The notes under the pieces: generated by a model
Database searches by the model: none
The model's input: only the letters and a program-made list of their open reading frames with translations
Told to the model about the DNA's origin: nothing
Assembly (NCBI RefSeq): GCF_049310925.1
Contig: NZ_JBMERP010000005.1
Coordinates: 47,791 to 111,790, forward strand
From: Virgibacillus_F sp049310925
GTDB taxonomy: Bacteria > Bacillota > Bacilli > Bacillales > Amphibacillaceae
Reading direction: 5' to 3'
DNA: 64,000 nucleotides
Position numbers and translations under genes: made by a program
Part shown: positions 51,801-60,572 of the stretch, piece after piece
Position numbering within the stretch: position 1 is the first letter of the stretch
Layout of the letters: each line of letters begins with the position of its first letter

Positions 51801-51855
51801 AAAAAAAAAGAACGACACCACTTTCTCTAAAAGAAAATGGTGTCGTTCTTTTTTG
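51801..51855. terminator. Bidirectional terminator between tRNA-Ala and panD
   Basis: AAAGAACGACACCA pairs with TGGTGTCGTTCTTT with T runs on both sides. Confidence 0.9.
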
Positions 51856-51881
51856 TTGTCCTTCATCTAATTAATAGGGTA

Positions 51882-52274
51882 TTAAATTTTCACGCCTTCT
51901 GGCCAATGTAGATCATGCTCTTCAACACTAGTAATCTCGTTATTTTCATCAACAAACACTACTTTTGGTTTTAGGTGTTCTATTTCTTCATCAGTAAATA
52001 GTCCTTGACTTAGAATTATAACCAAATCACCTGGTGAAAATAAATTTGCTGGCGGGCCGTTTAAACAAATACGATTTGAACCCTCTGGAGCTGGAATTGC
52101 ATACGTCTTCCATCTGGCTGCATTTTTTAAATTTGCAATCTGCACCATTTCATATGGTTTTATATTAGCCTCTTTCATTAACTGATAGTCAATCGTTATA
52201 CTACCAACATAATCAAGTTCAGCTTCAGTTACTGTAGCTCTATGTATCTTTCCCTTACACATCATTCGTTGCAT
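51882..52274 (-). CDS. panD: Aspartate 1-decarboxylase proenzyme
   Basis: 130 residues. Self-cleavage site G24-S25 in YVGSITID gives the pyruvoyl group; the N-terminal KIHRATVTEAEL and LNGPPANLFSPGDLVIILS match PanD. It makes beta-alanine for pantothenate. panB and panC are not adjacent; it appears monocistronic, with its own terminator. The C-terminus is slightly divergent. Confidence 0.95.
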   Translation of the reverse strand: MQRMMCKGKIHRATVTEAELDYVGSITIDYQLMKEANIKPYEMVQIANLKNAARWKTYAIPAPEGSNRICLNGPPANLFSPGDLVIILSQGLFTDEEIEHLKPKVVFVDENNEITSVEEHDLHWPEGVKI

Positions 52275-52359
52275 GTAAAATTCCTCCTCAATTAATCTAT
52301 CTAATTAGTATAAAGTAAACAATAGGACATCTCAACGATAAATAACTTAAAAATCGGCA

Positions 52360-52408
52360 AAAAAAGCTAAAACCCGAGCTTGCTGCCAATCGGATTTTAG
52401 CCTTTTTC
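52360..52408. terminator. Hairpin between panD and the racemase gene
   Basis: GCTAAAACCCGA pairs with TCGGATTTTAGC, with T runs on both strands. On the minus strand it would end the racemase transcript before panD. Confidence 0.8.
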
Positions 52409-52471
52409 ACTATTTTATTTTTAAACCAGGATATATTAAGGAAGGCCAGAATACAAATCAGTTAATACCCT

Positions 52472-53173
52472 TTACCTTTTCACTTCATAACCACAACTTT
52501 CAATCGCTGCTTCAGCAAGCACTTGAAGTGAGTCGATGTACCTCCCATTTAGTAAAAGGTCGTGCTTTACAAGTGATAGCTCTGTACACCCTAAAATAAT
52601 TTTATCGCAACCAGCATTAAACATAGCTTGTTCAACAGTTGTCCACTTCTCTCTGGTCACTGGCTTTCCTGCTTTAATGTCGTCATAGATAATTGACATG
52701 ACGACTGATTGAATATAGGTATCCGAAACTGTATAATCTATCCCGAATTCCTTACATTCTGCTTGGTAAACGCCCGTTTGAATCGTACCAGTCGTTGCTA
52801 AGATCCCTATATTTTGATTACCATTATAGACTGCTCTTGAAACAGTCTCACGAATCATATTAATAACAGGTAAGTCAGTTCCTGCCTGAATACGATTTAA
52901 AAATGAATGAGCTGTATTACATGGCATTGCAAGCACTTCTGCACCGGTAGATTCAAGTCTGTGCGCATCAGATATAATCAAAGGTACAGGATCTTCATTA
53001 CTTTGGTCTAAAATAAAAGCCGTGCGGTCTGGTATGTTTGTATTATTTGTAATAATCATATTTACATGGTCCTGATCTTTTTCTGCAACTGTCTTTCTTA
53101 CAATCATCTCACCTATGAACATCGTAGCCAACGGACCAACTCCGCCGATGATACCTAATGTTTTTTTATCCAC
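52472..53173 (-). CDS. Aspartate/glutamate racemase family protein (copy A)
   Basis: About 233 residues from a GTG at 53173 with AAGGTGAGG six bases before it; an ATG at 53215 overlaps the femAB remnant. Both catalytic Cys are present: MPCNTAH and LGCTEL. N-terminal LGIIGGVGPLAT and NNTNIPDRTAFIL match the Asp racemase (YgeA/RacD) branch. It probably makes D-Asp. With a second racemase and a D-Asp-ligase-like gene nearby, a peptidoglycan role is plausible. Confidence 0.87.
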   Translation of the reverse strand: MDKKTLGIIGGVGPLATMFIGEMIVRKTVAEKDQDHVNMIITNNTNIPDRTAFILDQSNEDPVPLIISDAHRLESTGAEVLAMPCNTAHSFLNRIQAGTDLPVINMIRETVSRAVYNGNQNIGILATTGTIQTGVYQAECKEFGIDYTVSDTYIQSVVMSIIYDDIKAGKPVTREKWTTVEQAMFNAGCDKIILGCTELSLVKHDLLLNGRYIDSLQVLAEAAIESCGYEVKR

Positions 53174-53207
53174 GATTACCTCACCTTCTTCATGTCTATT
53201 TTTCGCC

Positions 53208-53649
53208 TTACTCATTCTGTTTGTTTGGTTTTTTACGTAATCGTTTTATCATTGGAATAACTCTTTCAAGTATTGTATACATAAATGGTTTATACACCTT
53301 GTCAATTTCTTCGATGTACTCCGTTGACTCTTCTTTTGTATAATCCATCTGATTTTTCGAAAAAGCCACCAAAGTCATACTGTGTAGCGCCTGTTTCTAT
53401 TCCCCATTTAATCATTTCATAATTCATAAGATGATTAGGGTTAAAATTCCTTTTTACATTGGTACTCACTGCATAAAGATAGTACATCAGCTTATCCTGA
53501 TCATCATCCTTTGAAATAAGACGGAATAATCCTGGATTGTCATAAAGCTTGTAAAGTTCATCCGAATAAGATACTTCAGGATTAAATTTTAACATAATTG
53601 ATTTTTTCTTTGCTAACTTCTCAGCTTCTTTAATCAACTTCCCTAACAA
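53208..53649 (-). pseudogene. FemAB-family peptidyltransferase remnant
   Basis: Minus-strand reading gives LGKLIKEAEKLAKKKSIMLKF, then an abrupt junction, then YYLYAVSTNVKRNFNPNHLMNYEMIKWGIETGATQYDFGG and SDGLY. The last part (EYIEEIDKVYKPFMYTILERVIP) is in another frame and ends at 53208. FemAB proteins add amino acids to peptidoglycan stem peptides. The N-terminal half is missing, an internal piece is lost and a frameshift is present. Confidence 0.82.
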
Positions 53650-53652
53650 ACA

Positions 53653-54140
53653 TTATGGTGATGTAATTTGGATTGCTTATTACGGATGCTAAAAAAGTTT
53701 GGCCATAATGAACAAGCTGTGCTTGCAGTCATTTCCCGTATGAATAAACAGGGCTGGGTAAAGTCAGAAAAACAGGGAAATAAAGTTATTATTCGTTAAC
53801 AGGACAGGGAAACCAAGAATGAATGAAGCATCTAAGCGTATCTATAAATTAGAACAAACTGAATGGGATAAGATGAAGGATGCTCATTTACACCATTCAT
53901 GAAGAAAAACGCCATTTGCCCTGATGAACTAAGAGACAAGAGTTGATTTGGAGTGGTTTTGGCCTTTTGTCAAATAGCTGTTGGATCACGCGCAATCCAC
54001 TAGAGCAACAAATCAACAGTCTCATTGACAAATATGGAGTCGCCCCATATGTTACTTTCTTCCTAGCGACATATAAGGGAATGAGTGATCATTCCCTTAT
54101 CGTTGAAAAGTGCTGGGACCTAGAAAATATAAATGAACAT
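53653..54140 (+). pseudogene. PaaX-family transcriptional repressor remnant
   Basis: Plus-strand fragments in different frames read GDVIWIAYYG, KKFGHNEQAVLAVISRMNKQGWVKSEKQGNKV, MNEASKRIYKLEQTEWD, and then from 53943 IWSGFGLLSNSCWITRNPLEQQINSLIDKYG and VEKCWDLENINE. This is the order of the PaaX HTH and middle domains. Several frameshifts and missing ends; no phenylacetate genes are near. Confidence 0.82.
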
Positions 54141-54170
54141 TCGCATGCTCGGTTACGGCGTGTGCACCGC

Positions 54171-54459
54171 ATTTTTATCAGACCTCCCAGGGTAAGCGCA
54201 CATTCTACCTCTCCAAGTCGCCACTTCATTTACACTGTGTACAATTCGGCAGTAATGACTTTAACTTGTTTGCAAGTCTCGCCCAAGTACATCTAGCTAT
54301 TATGAAACTCGTGTTCCTAGAGGTGGAGATTTTCCACCGACTTCCTTCAGATTCTGGGTCATCCCAGACACTCTTGTCTTAAGTCTTAAGCTAACCACTA
54401 CTACTGCCTTCGTAGCTCAGGACTTCAACCCTAAAGGAATGTGTGCATGCCTGGTACAC
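54171..54459 (-). mobile_element. Truncated group IIC intron (5' ribozyme part)
   Basis: On the minus strand it begins GTGTACCAGGCATG at 54459. It continues with blocks TAGGGTTGAAGTCCTGA, CTACGAAGGCAGTAGT, GTGTCTGGGATGACCCAGA, AATCTGAAGGAAG, GGAACACGAGTTTCATA, AGTGTAAATGAAG and TTACCCTGGGAGGTCTG. These match the Oceanobacillus iheyensis group IIC intron in order. No reverse transcriptase and no clear domain V/VI follow, so it is a dead fragment. It sits directly after a terminator hairpin and TTTT, the usual target of class C introns. Confidence 0.88.
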
Positions 54460-54461
54460 AA

Positions 54462-54500
54462 AATAACCGATCTCTCTTTACAAGAGGGACCGGTTATTAA
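54462..54500 (-). terminator. Terminator hairpin that served as intron target
   Basis: AATAACCGGTCCCTCTT pairs with AAGAGAGATCGGTTATT, then TTTT on the minus strand; the intron fragment starts at the next base. It lies downstream of racemase copy B and may end that transcript. Confidence 0.8.
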
Positions 54501-54725
54501 TGTTATATAATTCGTATTTCATTCGTTATTTTCTCAGGGTATGATCACTGCTATCATACAATTTTAAAGCTTTTGACTTGGGATAACTTAAGCTGTATAT
54601 ACTTTAGTTCTTAATTTGTTAATCGCAACTCCCATACACAAGCGCCATCTTTAGAAAGAATCCGACAAAAACTCATTAAACTTTAAATCATTCTGAAAGT
54701 TTATTCAGAATTCCCCCTATTGAAA
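54501..54725. other. Gap between terminator and racemase B
   Basis: 225 bases, AT-rich, no gene or convincing structure seen. Confidence 0.3.
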
Positions 54726-55448
54726 TTATAGAACTTCCGTGACCTTTTTAACCTGCTTACCTGATTGAATGATTGATTGTTCTACTAAAACCCGCATGGC
54801 ATCAACTGTATATTGTTCTGCTTCATCACTTAATGGTATGCAGGATAATTCAGTGCAACCTAAAATAATGCACATACATCCCTCTTTAAATACTAGTTCA
54901 TTTATTATCCGATCAAGTTCACTTGGATCAATTGATTCATCGGCTTTGAAACGATAGATAATTTCCATTATCAAGCTTTGAATTTGTTCGTTTGGAACAA
55001 CCGCTTCCATTCCAAATTTTTGACACCCCTTTTGATAAATGCCACTATTGATCGTACCATTTGTTGCTAGAATGCCAACTTTGGCGTCACTTCCATATGT
55101 TTCCCTAATGAACTTCGACGTTTCGTCAATCATATTAATAATGTTTATGCTGGTCATCGCTTGCATAGTATCAAAAAAATAATGGGACGTGTTACATGGA
55201 ATCGCAATATTGGCCACATCAGTTTTTTCAAATAGGTCAAAATCCTTTTTTACCGCAGCCAAAAAGGCTGTTTCTTTTTTATTTAATATCGCATCGGTCC
55301 GATCAGGAATTGTTGCGTGATTTAGGATGATCATATCTAGGTGGTCCTGGTCTTTTCTGGCTAGCGTATGTTCAATGACTTGTTCAAAAAATAATGACGT
55401 GGCCATTGGACCCATACCGCCTAACACCCCTAGTTTTTTTTGTTCCAT
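54726..55448 (-). CDS. Aspartate/glutamate racemase family protein (copy B)
   Basis: 240 residues, intact. LGVLGGMGPMATSLFFEQV at the start, both catalytic Cys in IPCNTSHYF and LGCTELSCI, and LNHATIPDRTDAIL. The same branch as copy A but clearly diverged. It lies between the murE remnant and the intron fragment; likely supplies D-Asp for the ligase-like enzyme upstream. Confidence 0.9.
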   Translation of the reverse strand: MEQKKLGVLGGMGPMATSLFFEQVIEHTLARKDQDHLDMIILNHATIPDRTDAILNKKETAFLAAVKKDFDLFEKTDVANIAIPCNTSHYFFDTMQAMTSINIINMIDETSKFIRETYGSDAKVGILATNGTINSGIYQKGCQKFGMEAVVPNEQIQSLIMEIIYRFKADESIDPSELDRIINELVFKEGCMCIILGCTELSCIPLSDEAEQYTVDAMRVLVEQSIIQSGKQVKKVTEVL

Positions 55449-55514
55449 TGGTAAACCACCTACTTTATAACCCTATAGTTTTAAAAATTGTTGCTTTTAA
55501 TGTAATGCTTTTAA

Positions 55515-56655
55515 TGCTATTTCTGTTTATCAAATAAAATTTCCTGAATGCCAATAATTTGCATTGTTTCGCGACATTTACCTGCGATTAGGATTATATC
55601 ATTTTTTCCACTGATGTCAATGGTATTGAATAGCTAGTTCACGATCCATAATTGCATTATAATTGCCATTAAACTATCCATTGCTTTGGAAATTTAATCA
55701 ATAATCATAACCGGATCAGTTTTTTCGGATTACCTAATGTTACCACAGATAAATCAGCAAACTTTGCTACCATGCGACTCATGCTAATTAGCTTTTCTTT
55801 CCCTTTATCACTAGCATCTTCGTAAACACCAAATACGAGGATCAATCTCTCTTTTATCGCGCAGGATATTGCTGCCAGGCTGTTGTAAACTTAAATCTCA
55901 CCAAGTAGTTTCACTTTATGTACTTCCTTCCAGATGGTGTGTTCACAGTATGCTTTTCGATTGTTCCCGTATGTAAGTAGAACGGTTCCTTAGTCTTAAA
56001 CTCGTTGGATCAGTTTTCGACCATATTCCTCATCCACATTGACGATATTAAATTCATTTATTAGATCAAACAAATGTGCCCTTGTCTTAAAATTTCATCC
56101 CTACCTTTATGCAATTCCAATTGATCTGGCGATAGGTTGATGAATATGGTCCATACTGGACTTACTATATGCGAACCGCTTCAATTTAACGCATGTGAGG
56201 AGACTTCTATGATACTATTTTCGTTTTCACGTCCACCAATTGCGAAAAAAACTGTTGAAGATTTAACGAATCTGGTGTGGTGTTTTATTTTTGAATGTGC
56301 TCATTACGGATATCGTCCCAGTTGTTCCAATTAGATTTAGTTGTTGGTAGGATTATCGCAAAAATCAGTAGCACCCCGTGCTAAAGCATCCCGTGAATTA
56401 GCGACTTGCAAAACGATAACATCTTCCTGCACGTGGTGTATATCTTTTTCAACAATGGTGGTTGATGCACCCTTGTTAATTGCAGTTTCAACAAATTGAT
56501 ATCCATCAACAGCAAAACTTAAAATTGCGACAAAAATACCACCCTTGACAACTTCTCTGGAGTTATAGGCATTGCCTTTATTTCCTTTGCTGAATCACCT
56601 ATTATTCTAGTATAGGTGAGATCTTGTAATACAGAGGATAATAACATCATTTCAG
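55515..56655 (-). pseudogene. murE: MurE-like UDP-MurNAc-tripeptide synthetase remnant
   Basis: Read across frames on the minus strand: LQDLTYTRIIGDS, FAVDGYQFVETAINKGAS, VIVLQVANSRDALA, LNLIGTTGT (the P-loop NGKT that should follow is deleted), SSHALKLKRF, HLFDLINEFNIVNVDEEYG, LAAISCAIKREI, DKGKEKLISMSRMVAKFADL, LGNPKKTDPVMIID and IDISGKNDIILIAGK. These are MurE segments in the right order. Many frameshifts and stops. It was probably a second murE belonging to this island; amino-acid specificity cannot be told because the DNPR region reads GNPK. Confidence 0.87.
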
Positions 56656-56693
56656 CTCCTCACTCTGCTACTATACCGCTTAGTTTCTCGTGG

Positions 56694-57866
56694 TTAACGG
56701 GAAATTAATTTGCCGACTTTTGACTTCATAAAAGCTATACCCGGTTTCGGATCATTTATATCCCAGATTGCGTTCACTTTAGGACGCACAAGTGACATTA
56801 GCACTTTACCAATGGAGAGCTGTCCGGTTTTTAAGTAATCTTTCACCGCTAGCATATCTTCATACCCGTACCAAAATGCTGTGTTTGTTTCCGATTGAAT
56901 TGCTTTTGGCTCCAATGGATTCCCTGTAAGTTCCATATAGGTAATGTATGGCATATTCAAACCGATCTTGTACAACATATGATTAAAGTTTGTCATACGC
57001 GCATTAATCTCAATTAGATAATAATCACCTGTTTGTGCATCTTTTTTAAATTCAATTTCGGCAAAACCTTTAAAACCAATTGCTTCAAAAAATTTAGAGC
57101 CGATCTGATACAGTTCTGGCACATGTTTTTGCACGGTAAATACTGATGCACCGAAATTGATTGGATATTGACGGTGTTTTTGGCATGTAGCCCAATGTGT
57201 AACCTTCGCATCCTGATTTAAATATGCATCAAACGTGTACATATGGTCGTCAAATCCCGGAATAATCCGTTGTACAATTACTTCTAGATTTGCATCCTTT
57301 GCCTTCTGTAAGGCCTCATCCAATTCCTCTCTTGTATGCACTTTAAACAATTTCTGTCTGAACTTCGAAACAAACGTTGGTGAATCTGTAGGTTTAACAA
57401 GACATGGAAACTGAATAATCGAGTCAACTTTTTCATAAAAATTAGAATCTGTCACTTGAATGGTTTCCGGAACCTTTATTCCTTTTTCAATTGCTAGCTG
57501 ATGCAGTGTGTCTTTATTCATTACTTTTCTGTAAAGCCCTTGTTCCGTTTGTGGAATCAAATAATAGCCCTTGAGCTCGTCCAGTCTTGTATCTATCACT
57601 TCCAAATAAGAATCATGACATGGAATCAGGACTGGCTTTGCATCTTGTTTTTTTGCGTAGTCAATTAAAAAGTCAAGAAACGCATCAGAGTCATTTTTAT
57701 AGTGTGGCGCAATCAATTTTTCCGAGCAATACTTCGACTCCGCACCATATCTCTCTTTTTCTGTGTAATCAACTGCTACCGTGTTAATGCCGTTTATCCC
57801 TAAACATCTAATCGCACTTAAACCTATATAATAGTTATTCCCTAAAATTACTGCCTTATTTTCCAT
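56694..57866 (-). CDS. ATP-grasp carboxylate-amine ligase, D-aspartate-ligase-like
   Basis: 390 residues. N-terminal preATP-grasp domain (VILGNNYYIGLSAIRCLG, ADYTEKERYGAESKYC region), ATP-grasp core with FPCLVKPTDSP, VIVQRIIPG and the metal-binding segment YYLIEINARMTNFNHML. It is intact and heads a minus-strand series with murE, Asp racemase, femAB and racemase remnants. That setting matches D-aspartate ligase (Asl), which adds D-Asp to the diamino acid of the peptidoglycan precursor. Function inferred from context; other ATP-grasp ligases are possible. Confidence 0.72.
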   Translation of the reverse strand: MENKAVILGNNYYIGLSAIRCLGINGINTVAVDYTEKERYGAESKYCSEKLIAPHYKNDSDAFLDFLIDYAKKQDAKPVLIPCHDSYLEVIDTRLDELKGYYLIPQTEQGLYRKVMNKDTLHQLAIEKGIKVPETIQVTDSNFYEKVDSIIQFPCLVKPTDSPTFVSKFRQKLFKVHTREELDEALQKAKDANLEVIVQRIIPGFDDHMYTFDAYLNQDAKVTHWATCQKHRQYPINFGASVFTVQKHVPELYQIGSKFFEAIGFKGFAEIEFKKDAQTGDYYLIEINARMTNFNHMLYKIGLNMPYITYMELTGNPLEPKAIQSETNTAFWYGYEDMLAVKDYLKTGQLSIGKVLMSLVRPKVNAIWDINDPKPGIAFMKSKVGKLISR

Positions 57867-57869
57867 ACT

Positions 57870-58262
57870 ATCTACTCCTTAATTACTACAGTTTATATAC
57901 AACTATTATACATAAAAATTCACCTTATGAATATGTTTGACATCCTGTTATAGGTGTCAAGTTTTTTTTCGATGAAGTTATAAGACCAATATTTCTGGCA
58001 CTCTATTTTTGTACACTTTTTTACTACCATGCTTATCTTGCTGGCAAGAAGTAGGGATGACGTAGAATTCGCGCCATTCTTACGGTCCTTTTTACGGCAC
58101 AGTATCTAATTTCATGATTTTTGATCTTGAAGTACACTCTCGTAGATGTCCACCCAAAGCTTAACTTAAGATAATTTTATTTATATTCTTTTAAGGATTT
58201 TCTAACGCCATCCCTAAACTCGCTTTTCCCGCCCCCTAATGTACGATTTGGTATGTCAACAC
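57870..58262. other. Intergenic region between the ATP-grasp gene and the IS3 remnant
   Basis: About 390 bases without a credible ORF. Presumably holds the promoter of the ATP-grasp gene near 57890-57960 and possibly remains of older sequence; nothing is recognised. Confidence 0.3.
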
Positions 58263-58278
58263 TAAATTGAACAAATAT

Positions 58279-59019
58279 TTAAAGGTTCACTAACTTGTAT
58301 TCAGTTGGTGTTAAGTAATCTAGTGATCCATGAATTCGAATATGATTAAACCAGTGAACGTAATCAAAAAGTTCCAAGTCAAGGTCGTGTTGGCTAGGGA
58401 AAAAGGAACCATGAACGAAGGTTGCGAGCGCCTGGTCGATGATTTGGTTTTTAAACTCACTACCTCGATCGGTGTGAAATAATTCGAGACGATTAAGATT
58501 GTATTTAACAGATGCAAAGGCACGTTGAACTAATGCTGCACTCTTTTGAGGGCCTGCACTATGACCAATAAATTTCACGGTTATATAAATCAATAAGTAC
58601 ACAGATATAATGCCATTTTTGTTGAACACGGACATAAGTCAAATCACTTTTAGTTCTTGATCCTGATCGAATTCCCGGTTCAACCTATTCCCGATTTCTG
58701 ATTCATTGCAACTTGTTTTGCAACTTGTTTTAGAACGCTTGAACTGAGCTATCGTGTACTTGGAAACAAGTCCCTGTTCTTTCATAATGCGTCCGATACG
58801 GCGGCGAGAAACCGTCCAGCCCAACTTTTCAAGTTTTTTCTTAATCTTTCTTTGACCATAAATATTTCGATTGTCTTTAAAGATTTTAACGATTAGCTTT
58901 GTCAATTCTTCATCCTGGTCATCGCGGATTTGTGCTTCATAATAATACGTACTTCTAGCAATTTGCAGGACGTCGCACATTGCTGATACCGAGTATTTGT
59001 GGCGATTGTTCCAAATCAC
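58279..59019 (-). pseudogene. IS3-family transposase OrfB, frameshifted and internally deleted
   Basis: First part SVSAMCDVLQIARSTYYYEAQ and NRNIYGQRKIKKKLEKLGWTVSRRRIGRIM ends early near 58639; the catalytic core resumes in another frame (YNLNRLELFHTDRGSEFKNQIIDQALATF, with one core Asp). It then jumps to LELFDYVHWFNHIRIHGSLDYLTPTEY, losing the segment with the catalytic Glu. A duplicated KTSC unit marks further damage. Inactive. Confidence 0.87.
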
Positions 59020-59021
59020 AT

Positions 59022-59306
59022 CTACTTTCGTCCCATGATCAGCGCGGCTTGCTTTAAAATATCATTCTCCATCGCAAGTTTTTGGTTTTCTTTCCGTAAT
59101 CGGATAAGTTCCTCTTCTTCAGGCGTGCGATTATCTTTCTCTTCGAAAGATCCACTAGTCTGGGATTGCCGAACCCACTTATCAAAGGCAGATGGCGTCA
59201 GCTCGTATTCTTTGATAATCTCAGACCTAGGTTTTCCTGAAGCATGGAGCTGAACGATTTGGTCCTTAAATTCTTTTGAAAAACTCCTTCTTACTCGTTT
59301 GGTCAT
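59022..59306 (-). CDS. IS3-family transposase OrfA
   Basis: 94 residues, intact. HTH (RRSFSKEFKDQIVQLHASGKPRSEIIKEY) and leucine-zipper-like tail (IRLRKENQKLAMENDILKQAALIM). In intact IS3 elements OrfAB is made by -1 frameshifting; here orfB is broken, so it has no active partner in this copy. Confidence 0.9.
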   Translation of the reverse strand: MTKRVRRSFSKEFKDQIVQLHASGKPRSEIIKEYELTPSAFDKWVRQSQTSGSFEEKDNRTPEEEELIRLRKENQKLAMENDILKQAALIMGRK

Positions 59307-59400
59307 AATAATTCTCTTCAGCTTTTAGTTGAACCAAGTTTAAATGACCGTAACTGTTCTGTCCAACTAAGTGTAACCTATCCATCTTAGGTGCACTAGA

Positions 59401-59434
59401 TGCAGGAAGGAAATTTTTTAGACTCCTTCCTGCA
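59401..59434 (-). terminator. Hairpin downstream of the dha operon
   Basis: An 11-bp stem TGCAGGAAGGA / TCCTTCCTGCA with a T-rich loop. The tail lacks a clear T run, so terminator function is moderate. Confidence 0.5.
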
Positions 59435-59550
59435 TACCTAAATAAGCCTCAAAAGTTTTATCGAAACAACTTTCAAGACTTTTTTAATGGAATTATAAAC
59501 TCAAATATTAAATTCTCTAAGATAAGAATCAATTACTTACTTTTGGCAGC

Positions 59551-59922
59551 TCAAACGCGGTTAACTGCCTCAAGCACATCTTCCAATGATTTACCCATAC
59601 CTGACTCAACCGCCGCAACGTATGCTCCCTCTACTAAAGGAACATCCTTAGCTACCTTAATGTTGTCGTAATTAGATAACTCGATTGCAAGCTCAGCATT
59701 CATCATGGCACTACCTAAATCATATAGCAATAAAACTCCTTTTACACTATGTGCTCGTTTAGTCGCCTCTAAAATCTTATCTACACTTGTTCCAATTTCA
59801 TCTTCTTCAGTACCTCCAGCTAGTTCAACCGGTACTTCATGTATTACTTGTCTAATGATATCCTTAATACCCTCGACCACTTTTGGGCTGTGTGAAATTA
59901 AAACTATTCCAACGTAATCCAT
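59551..59922 (-). CDS. dhaM: PTS-dependent dihydroxyacetone kinase phosphotransferase subunit DhaM
   Basis: 123 residues, only the EIIA-Man-type domain, as in other Gram-positive bacteria. The phospho-His is in VLISHSPKVVEG near the N-terminus; YDLGSAMMNAE is typical. It takes phosphate from HPr to recharge ADP on DhaL. It lies two bases after dhaL. Confidence 0.93.
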   Translation of the reverse strand: MDYVGIVLISHSPKVVEGIKDIIRQVIHEVPVELAGGTEEDEIGTSVDKILEATKRAHSVKGVLLLYDLGSAMMNAELAIELSNYDNIKVAKDVPLVEGAYVAAVESGMGKSLEDVLEAVNRV

Positions 59923-59924
59923 GT

Positions 59925-60542
59925 TTACTCTCCTTCCAAAAAAACCTCTGCAAGTGCTTCAAATAAATAGTAAGAAGACATAGAACCTGGATCAATATGC
60001 CCTAACGAACGATCACCTAAATATGAAGCTCTCCCTCTTGTTGCTTTTATGTCTTTTGTTGCTTCCATCGAAAGTTTAGCAGTGGAAATCAAACGTTCAG
60101 GTTTTAATTCAATGCTATTTTGAAATAAATAGAGCACTGGTGCCCATACGTCAACCATTGTTTTTTCACCTTCATTTGCTTTTCCTCGCATCTTTATACC
60201 TTTTAACGCTTCATCCAAAGCATTAGTAAAAGTAACAAAATCAACATCCTTATCTTTTACCTCTGTCGACATTTTCAAGAAGGCAGTACCATAAAGGGGA
60301 CCAGATGCACCACCTATCTTACTAATTAGGGTCATAGCTACATCCTTAAATACATCTGACACCGTTTCGTAATTTGAAGTTCCCAGTTTATTGGCTACCT
60401 CATTAAATCCCCGAGCCATATTAATTCCATGGTCACCATCACCGATTGCCTGATCAAGTTCTGTCAATAATTCTTTATTCTTTTGTATCTTATCGTTCAT
60501 TATCGCAATCCATTTTAGACTGTCCTCAACTTGTAATAACAC
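59925..60542 (-). CDS. dhaL: Dihydroxyacetone kinase ADP-binding subunit DhaL
   Basis: 205 residues. The Mg-ATP-binding motif is AIGDGDHGINMARG and the second site GGASGPLYGT; RASYLGDRSLGHIDPG follows. Intact. Its partner DhaK is broken, so the pathway is probably lost. Confidence 0.94.
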   Translation of the reverse strand: MLLQVEDSLKWIAIMNDKIQKNKELLTELDQAIGDGDHGINMARGFNEVANKLGTSNYETVSDVFKDVAMTLISKIGGASGPLYGTAFLKMSTEVKDKDVDFVTFTNALDEALKGIKMRGKANEGEKTMVDVWAPVLYLFQNSIELKPERLISTAKLSMEATKDIKATRGRASYLGDRSLGHIDPGSMSSYYLFEALAEVFLEGE

Positions 60543-60572
60543 ATTATCTCCTCCAGGAATGGTTACTGAGTT

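Larger units (their letters stand above)
58263..59370 (-). mobile_element. Degenerate IS3-family insertion sequence
   Basis: Contains orfA and broken orfB. Imperfect terminal inverted repeats can be proposed: TTAGTTGGACAGAA reading inward from 59370 and TAAATTGAACAAAT reading inward from 58263 (10 of the first 13 match). At about 1.1 kb it is shorter than the usual IS3 element, in line with the internal deletion of orfB. Ends are tentative. Confidence 0.7.

Noticed and set aside
51622..51870. Plus-strand ORF of 82 codons
   Set aside because: It runs through the tRNA-Ala gene and its terminator; the tRNA cloverleaf is clear, so the ORF is chance.
56137..56334. Plus-strand ORF of 65 codons
   Set aside because: Antisense to the murE remnant; minus-strand segments match MurE in order, so this frame has no meaning.
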